Origin: Pectobacterium cacticida
Lineage (GTDB): Bacteria; Pseudomonadota; Gammaproteobacteria; Enterobacterales; Enterobacteriaceae
Length of the DNA stretch: 64,000 nucleotides
Direction of reading: 5' to 3'
Assembly: GCF_036885195.1 (NCBI RefSeq)
Contig: NZ_CP133656.1
Span: 1,116,001 to 1,180,000, forward strand
Shown here: positions 60,027-64,000 of the stretch, piece by piece
Numbering within the stretch: position 1 is the first letter of the stretch
Layout: each line of letters begins with the position of its first letter
The notes under the pieces: generated by a model
The model's database searches: none
Seen by the model: only the letters and a program-made list of their open reading frames with translations
What the model was told of the DNA's origin: nothing
Made by a program: the position numbers and the translations under genes

Positions 60027-60431
60027 TTAATGCTTCATCCTGAACGCTTCTGCCATCATCCCGATCTTATGCATATGGTTATTGTTGCGTGCCATTTTAT
60101 GTGCTTCGGGTTTAAGGATGATAATCAGCAGGTAGGCATCGGGATCCATCGCACCTTGGCAGTATACCAAATGCGCCTGATCGCTGGTTCGTTTGAACTG
60201 TCGTAAAAACTTCGGGAAAGGGGCATCCGCATCGGCAAGATGAATGTGGGCCACTTGTTCTTCTTTTACCAAGGGATAGGTGCGGTCATCATCATAGGGT
60301 GCATCACGACCAAAGGTATCTGGCAACACGCCATCCTTTTTGTAGGAAAGAAAATCCGCCGCCAAATCATCAAGCTCTTGTTGGCTCAATTGCTTACGGA
60401 TCAGTGCTGACTTGAAAATCCTGATACTCAT
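60027..60431 (-). CDS. yafO: YafO-family mRNA interferase toxin
   Basis: A 134-residue type II toxin of the YafO family, a ribosome-dependent RNase in E. coli. The segments DLAADFLSYKKDGVLPDTFG, ypllkeeqvaHIHLADADAPF-like EEQVAHIHLADADAPFPKFL, and ARNNNHMHKIGMMAEAF fit the family, including the length. It overlaps yafN by 4 bp, the normal antitoxin-toxin arrangement. No lesion is seen. Confidence 0.88.
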   Translation of the reverse strand: MSIRIFKSALIRKQLSQQELDDLAADFLSYKKDGVLPDTFGRDAPYDDDRTYPLVKEEQVAHIHLADADAPFPKFLRQFKRTSDQAHLVYCQGAMDPDAYLLIIILKPEAHKMARNNNHMHKIGMMAEAFRMKH

Positions 60432-60721
60432 TCCGTGAACTCGGTCAGATCCTTGTCGGAGGCGTTTTGCAGCAGTTTCTGCCCGCTATCCGCAATATCG
60501 CTTAAACGTTCAGCAGATGGCCTGAACCGCGCAGCGGTATGAACCCTGCCTTGCTTCTCTTCCAACAGATCGATCAGCTCTTCAAACACCTTAGCACTGA
60601 CCATGTAGCCAGCGGGACGGTTGTTGGAGAGAACGGCAACCGGTTCATCAATAAAATATTTCGCCGGGTTCTTTCTTAACTCGGTGATGTTGATAGATTT
60701 TTCTGCGAGGATGCGTTCCAT
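60428..60721 (-). CDS. yafN: YafN-family antitoxin
   Basis: A 97-residue Phd/YefM-type antitoxin. The DNA-binding N-terminus reads RILAEKSINITELRKNPAKY and the middle PVAVLSNNRPAGYMVSAKVF, both typical of YafN. The acidic tail would bind YafO. It is upstream of yafO with a 4-bp overlap, so the pair looks intact and autoregulated. The 230 bp upstream (60722-60951) hold no gene that I can see. Confidence 0.88.
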   Translation of the reverse strand: MERILAEKSINITELRKNPAKYFIDEPVAVLSNNRPAGYMVSAKVFEELIDLLEEKQGRVHTAARFRPSAERLSDIADSGQKLLQNASDKDLTEFTE

Positions 60722-60981
60722 AGATCACCTAAAAGCGTGTTTTATTACATACATTATAATGCACATCAAAGTGCGCATCAATTTTTGTGGTTATAAAATA
60801 CACAAAGTTAGCGTCAGATAAGCTACAAGAGAGAAACTACTTTCGCGCTGCCTACATCCCTTTTGAGAAACACCGCCTGATGCCGCAATACGGACGGATA
60901 AGGATGCCTTGACCCTGCCCTTTCACTCATTGATATTAGAGTTTTATATCAGTGGTTAATCTATTAAAAAGGAAATTATTC

Positions 60982-61722
60982 ATGTCGTCCAGCAATAGCA
61001 CTTCCCCCATTTCTCTATTAAGCTTTGTTGATGGTTTATGGGATTCAGCCAAAGTAGCCAAAATTATTTACTTTACATTATGCTTTGATGTCCTCTATTT
61101 CTGGCTAAAAGGGAATGGCCTATTCGGCATAAAATTGGGGAAAGAATTTGATTTATCATTAGCTGATCTGGCAGGAATGGTTATTGCTTTAGGGATCTTT
61201 TCATCAATTATACTAAAGATAATATCTTTGTTTTTTTTACTTGTATTAATAAATATAAAATATAGCAAGCCTTTTCAAAAAAAAGAAAAAACAAATTATC
61301 AAAAAAGTTACACTGAAGTATTTACTGGTGAATTACGGGAAGATGCATTGGGCGTCGGAGATGATTTATCATTCAAGATCTATACGGAAGAAAAAAGGAA
61401 AAGGAATGATATTGAAAAAGAGCAAAGAAATGCTGAAATAATTTCTTTTGGTGTTTTCTTGGTTTTTTTCAGCGAATGGTATTTATCTGCATCAGATGGT
61501 TCCAGTAAAATGTTTATTGACTGGCTTTGGGAACAACTAAAATATAGGGATCCTACTACAACTCATTCTCTTGTTGGATTAATCATTTCACTGATACTAC
61601 TTGCCTATGCTGTGATGGTATGCTGGCCCAAAGATGTTGACCGCATGGTGTATTACCCTAAGCTTGCCAGAAAGCTTAGGAAAGAAGAAGATGAAAAAGA
61701 GAAGAGTTTTAATACATGGTAA
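60982..61722 (+). CDS. Unknown membrane protein (246 aa)
   Basis: I do not recognise this protein. The ATG at 60982 follows AAAAAGGAA; an in-frame ATG at 60952 lacks a ribosome site. Four hydrophobic segments are visible: about 28-45 (IYFTLCFDVLYFWL), 60-95 (LADLAGMVIALGIFSSIILK and onward), 155-172 (IISFGVFLVFFSEWYL) and 200-222 (LVGLIISLILLAYAVMVCW). Lysine-rich loops and a charged tail (RKLRKEEDEKEKSF) are cytoplasmic in style. It is clearly AT-richer than the core genes, a sign of transfer. It lies between yafNO and the toxin/immunity pair, on the opposite strand; a phage-defence or immunity role is possible but unproven. Confidence 0.7.
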   Translation: MSSSNSTSPISLLSFVDGLWDSAKVAKIIYFTLCFDVLYFWLKGNGLFGIKLGKEFDLSLADLAGMVIALGIFSSIILKIISLFFLLVLINIKYSKPFQKKEKTNYQKSYTEVFTGELREDALGVGDDLSFKIYTEEKRKRNDIEKEQRNAEIISFGVFLVFFSEWYLSASDGSSKMFIDWLWEQLKYRDPTTTHSLVGLIISLILLAYAVMVCWPKDVDRMVYYPKLARKLRKEEDEKEKSFNTW

Positions 61723-61972
61723 ATTTTTAGTTTGAACAACATCCAACTGTTGGATGTAGCTCTGAGACAATGTAGTTCTGAAAGGTTGGAGACTTACCCG
61801 CTATGGATTTTCTTGTATCGCGTTTAGCAATTGACTAGCAGCAATCCTAGCCTTACATTGCAGCCAATCAGGTTCCAGCCTTCACAAAAAACAACCTAAA
61901 CACCCGTTTCGCCCCTGAAAGGTACGGCAATACCAGACAAGGGCTAACCTCAACGTTATACGGAGTAACGCT

Positions 61973-62077
61973 ATGGCTGTCTGTCAGTTTACCTATTCCC
62001 TTCCTGAAAATCTGCATCTGGCTGCTTTTTTTGCCACAACTCAGCATCCAGCAACGGAGGCTTATCATGTTCGATAA
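61973..62077 (+). CDS. Short Ash/Icd-like leader frame (34 aa)
   Basis: MAVCQFTYSLPENLHLAAFF then ATTQHPATEAYHVR. The pattern 'AFFA...HP...EAYHV' resembles short proteins upstream of Icd/Ash-like genes in P4-type satellites. Its end overlaps the next ATG by 11 bp in another frame. Could be a leader peptide or the stub of a longer gene. Confidence 0.35.
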   Translation: MAVCQFTYSLPENLHLAAFFATTQHPATEAYHVR

Positions 62078-62231
62078 CACACCGCTAGAACTGGAAGAAA
62101 TCATCGATCAGTGTCGGGCATTAATTTATGCCGTTGTTGAACTGGATGAACCCAAAGCAAAAGAGATTTTGATCTTCGTTCTTTGGGAACGGCTTGATCT
62201 GTTATTTCGTACTTTTCATATTCAGGCATAA
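62067..62231 (+). CDS. Small conserved-looking satellite protein (54 aa)
   Basis: MFDNTPLELEEIIDQCRALI, then YAVVELDEPKAKEILIFVLW and ERLDLLFRTFHIQA: one compact helical protein preceded by the ribosome site CGGAGG. It reads like a real gene from a P4-like element (acidic, helical), but I do not know a function. The overlap with the preceding frame suggests coupled translation. Confidence 0.5.
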   Translation: MFDNTPLELEEIIDQCRALIYAVVELDEPKAKEILIFVLWERLDLLFRTFHIQA

Positions 62232-62280
62232 AAGGAAATAGAATAAATCATGAAGGCCATGACTGGCCTTTATTAAATGA

Positions 62281-62745
62281 TCACCATCTAACCATTGAAG
62301 TAGGTAAATATGTTATCGCTTCAACTTTTTCATTAATATCATAATCTATCTGCATACTCACCGGAATGCTATAGTTTTTTAAATAGTAAAGATCTGTATA
62401 GCCAATATCTTTTTTTAGTCTCTTCCTTGGCGGCAGAGATTTAAAAGGTTCGCCAAACTGCTCCTGAACCCAACTTCTTGACATCGTGTTTTTTAGTGGA
62501 TTAGGTAGTTTATTTGGAAAATAATAACCTATTTTTTTATTTGACATTATCAAAGTAATTTCATTCAGAACCCGATCATTTCTATTAAAAGAGAGATATA
62601 TACCTTCTTTTGCCATATCCAAACTGATACTAGAGCTGCCAGAAAAACCTGTCGGCTTGGTTTTGTAAGGGAGCAAACCCGAATCAAATATTTCCTGATA
62701 AGTTTTCCCCAAACTATTGATTAATGCTTCTACATTTACAGACAT
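62281..62745 (-). CDS. DUF6392-type immunity protein
   Basis: A 154-residue cytoplasmic protein of the kind found next to S-type pyocin-like toxins (DUF6392). It opens VNVEALINSLGKTYQEIFDS then GLLPYKTKPTGFSGSSSISL and DMAKEGIYLSFNRNDRVLNE, which are the family hallmarks. It begins at the base where the toxin stop ends (1-bp overlap), so the two are translated together. It should bind and block the nuclease domain of the neighbouring toxin. Confidence 0.82.
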   Translation of the reverse strand: MSVNVEALINSLGKTYQEIFDSGLLPYKTKPTGFSGSSSISLDMAKEGIYLSFNRNDRVLNEITLIMSNKKIGYYFPNKLPNPLKNTMSRSWVQEQFGEPFKSLPPRKRLKKDIGYTDLYYLKNYSIPVSMQIDYDINEKVEAITYLPTSMVRW

Positions 62746-64000
62746 TAATACAACCCCTGTTCTTCATTGAGTTTATGCATTTTTTCTCTTGCCGATTCTA
62801 ACTGATCCTCTGTCACACCATACTCTTTCAAAGTAGGTTTTATAGCATCAAAGTTGCGATCTACTGCACCGCGTAAATCATGAGAATCTCGTTCAATATC
62901 TTGCGGTCTATTACGCCAACCATAAGTTTCACTAATTTTTTGATGAACTTCGGCGGGAATGATAATCGCCGCGACATCTTTAGCCATCTGCTCTAACTCA
63001 TACTCTTTAGCATCAGGATATAACCGCTTCAAAAATTCTACTACGGCTGCAGCCGATGGCATATGGTCTGCATGGTATTTCCCCTGCCGTGAACGTCCCT
63101 TAAAATTACTGTATAAATCAACATCAAGCAAGTTAACCGGAGGCTTACTCAGATAAACATAAATCGGTGGAAACGCATTCTCAGGGAACACCAGAATGTA
63201 ATCCCGAAAATCCTTCTCTTTCGGTATTGGTGTCGCAAGAATGCTGACATCATCCATCTCTGGAATTTCAAATCCCGGCACTGCTGACGGAATAACAGGC
63301 TGTTCACCGTGTGCCGTATCTGTGGGTAATTCTACCCCCGGATTATCCGGTGTCCATAAAATAGTCGGTCCGGTTGCCCCCTCTTCCCAGAACTCGTAAC
63401 GGTTATTGGGGAAATCATGTTTCAGTAATCTAACACGCACCTGATCGCGACCGCTTTCCATACTGGTGTGGTAGCCAACCGCCTTCAGCCTGCCTGTTTC
63501 CTCATCTTCCACCCACTGATAACGCACACGACTTGGAACCGTTCCCTGTTTTTTCGCGACTTCAAGCAATTTCTCCGGTGTCAACAGATCGTCTTTTTCA
63601 CCTTTCAGATGTTGCTGAATCAATGCGCCCATCAGCAAGAAACTTTGCGCCATCTGCAACTGGCCTTGCCAGATTGATGGACCAGAAAGGCGTTTCATCT
63701 GATGTGTCAGTGCTTTTGCGGCATCCTGATTGGCCTGAGCCACAGCGCCACCCGCAGCAGCGGTCGCACCCGCCTGTGCTGCCGTACCTGCCATGACCAC
63801 CTGTGGAGGTGGCGGCAACATGGCGGCGTCCGCTTTACCCACTAGCAAACCGAATATTGTCTGATACCACGGCTCCATCGGAGGTATCTGAGGCTTACCC
63901 ATCGCACTGGGCGAGGTCTGAGGTAACGGTTCGTTTTTTCCGGCAAATGACTTAGGAGGGGAAACAGCAGAAGACGTGTTTTTCTTTTTCGCTGCCTGCG
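62745..64000 (-). CDS. S-type-pyocin-like toxin (partial, runs off the window)
   Basis: The frame is open to the window edge, so the start lies outside; the ATG at 63902 is internal. About 418 residues are visible. An Ala/Gly-rich hydrophobic stretch (VMAGTAAQAGATAAAGGAVA) is followed by the S-type pyocin domain (RVRYQWVEDEETGRLKAVGY, ILVFPENAFPPIYVYLSKPP) and a C-terminal domain beginning LDVDLYSNFKGRSRQGKYHA with DHMPSAAAVVEFL. The HADHMPS motif suggests a metal-dependent nuclease. It may be a carocin-type bacteriocin or a contact/T6SS-delivered toxin; the missing N-terminus would decide. Confidence 0.83.
   Translation of the reverse strand, partial: QAAKKKNTSSAVSPPKSFAGKNEPLPQTSPSAMGKPQIPPMEPWYQTIFGLLVGKADAAMLPPPPQVVMAGTAAQAGATAAAGGAVAQANQDAAKALTHQMKRLSGPSIWQGQLQMAQSFLLMGALIQQHLKGEKDDLLTPEKLLEVAKKQGTVPSRVRYQWVEDEETGRLKAVGYHTSMESGRDQVRVRLLKHDFPNNRYEFWEEGATGPTILWTPDNPGVELPTDTAHGEQPVIPSAVPGFEIPEMDDVSILATPIPKEKDFRDYILVFPENAFPPIYVYLSKPPVNLLDVDLYSNFKGRSRQGKYHADHMPSAAAVVEFLKRLYPDAKEYELEQMAKDVAAIIIPAEVHQKISETYGWRNRPQDIERDSHDLRGAVDRNFDAIKPTLKEYGVTEDQLESAREKMHKLNEEQGLY

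Overview
The window is chromosomal DNA of a soft-rot enterobacterium, most likely Pectobacterium or a close relative. Backbone order follows E. coli in blocks (alaS-csrA-serV-argV-like tRNAs-yqaB-yqaA-gshA-micA-luxS; ypjD/ffh-rpsP-rimM-trmD-rplS; trhP/cyaR-yegS; mdtABCD-baeSR). A complete pectic galactan (gan) locus next to galTK fits a plant cell-wall degrader. All names come from reading the sequence and remembered family features; no database search was run.

Layout. 1-9.7 kb is core: the alaS 3' end, csrA (rsmA in soft-rot bacteria), four tRNAs, yqaB-yqaA, gshA, the sRNA MicA, luxS, ypjD, ffh and the rpsP-rimM-trmD-rplS operon. 9.7-21.5 kb is an accessory region between rplS and psiE. Its edges are dead elements: a hicB fragment, a truncated IS21 element, a collapsed IS3-type element, a broken modification-dependent HNH restriction gene, integrase pieces and a split IS3 element. 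Between them lie intact genes: a LuxR-type regulator, an orphan flagellin with a foreign middle domain, and a six-gene operon headed by a tiny membrane protein and a WYL regulator. 21.5-25.7 kb returns to core with psiE, yegS, the CRP-dependent sRNA CyaR, trhP and a frameshifted glutathionyl-hydroquinone reductase. 25.9-37.2 kb is the mdtABCD-baeSR efflux and envelope-stress operon, unusually split by about 360 bp between mdtC and mdtD. 37.7-53.7 kb holds an aldo/keto reductase, a stand-alone PTS EIIB, the gan genes (porin, binding-protein ABC importer, endo-galactanase, beta-galactosidase), a GalR/GalS-like repressor and galTK. 53.7-57.2 kb has mgtE, a YrbL-like protein and a beta-hydroxyacid dehydrogenase. 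57.2-64 kb is a second accessory region: a decayed P4-like satellite (two 125-bp iteron-like repeats, alpha-primase and integrase fragments) carrying a Fic toxin with an HTH-fused YhfG antitoxin, brnA, yafNO, an unknown membrane protein and an S-type-pyocin-like toxin with its immunity gene; the toxin runs off the window.

How parts work together. Galactan fragments would enter through GanL, cross the inner membrane through GanEFGK, be cut by GanA and GanB, and the galactose would enter the Leloir pathway through GalK and GalT. GalR-type operator-like sites precede ganE/ganK, ganL and galT, so one LacI-family repressor probably links them. CyaR carries nine bases perfectly complementary to the luxS ribosome binding site in this same window. 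The best candidate for an undescribed system is the WYL operon at 14.6-19.4 kb, whose upstream region shares a 40-bp palindrome-bearing sequence with the region upstream of the orphan flagellin.
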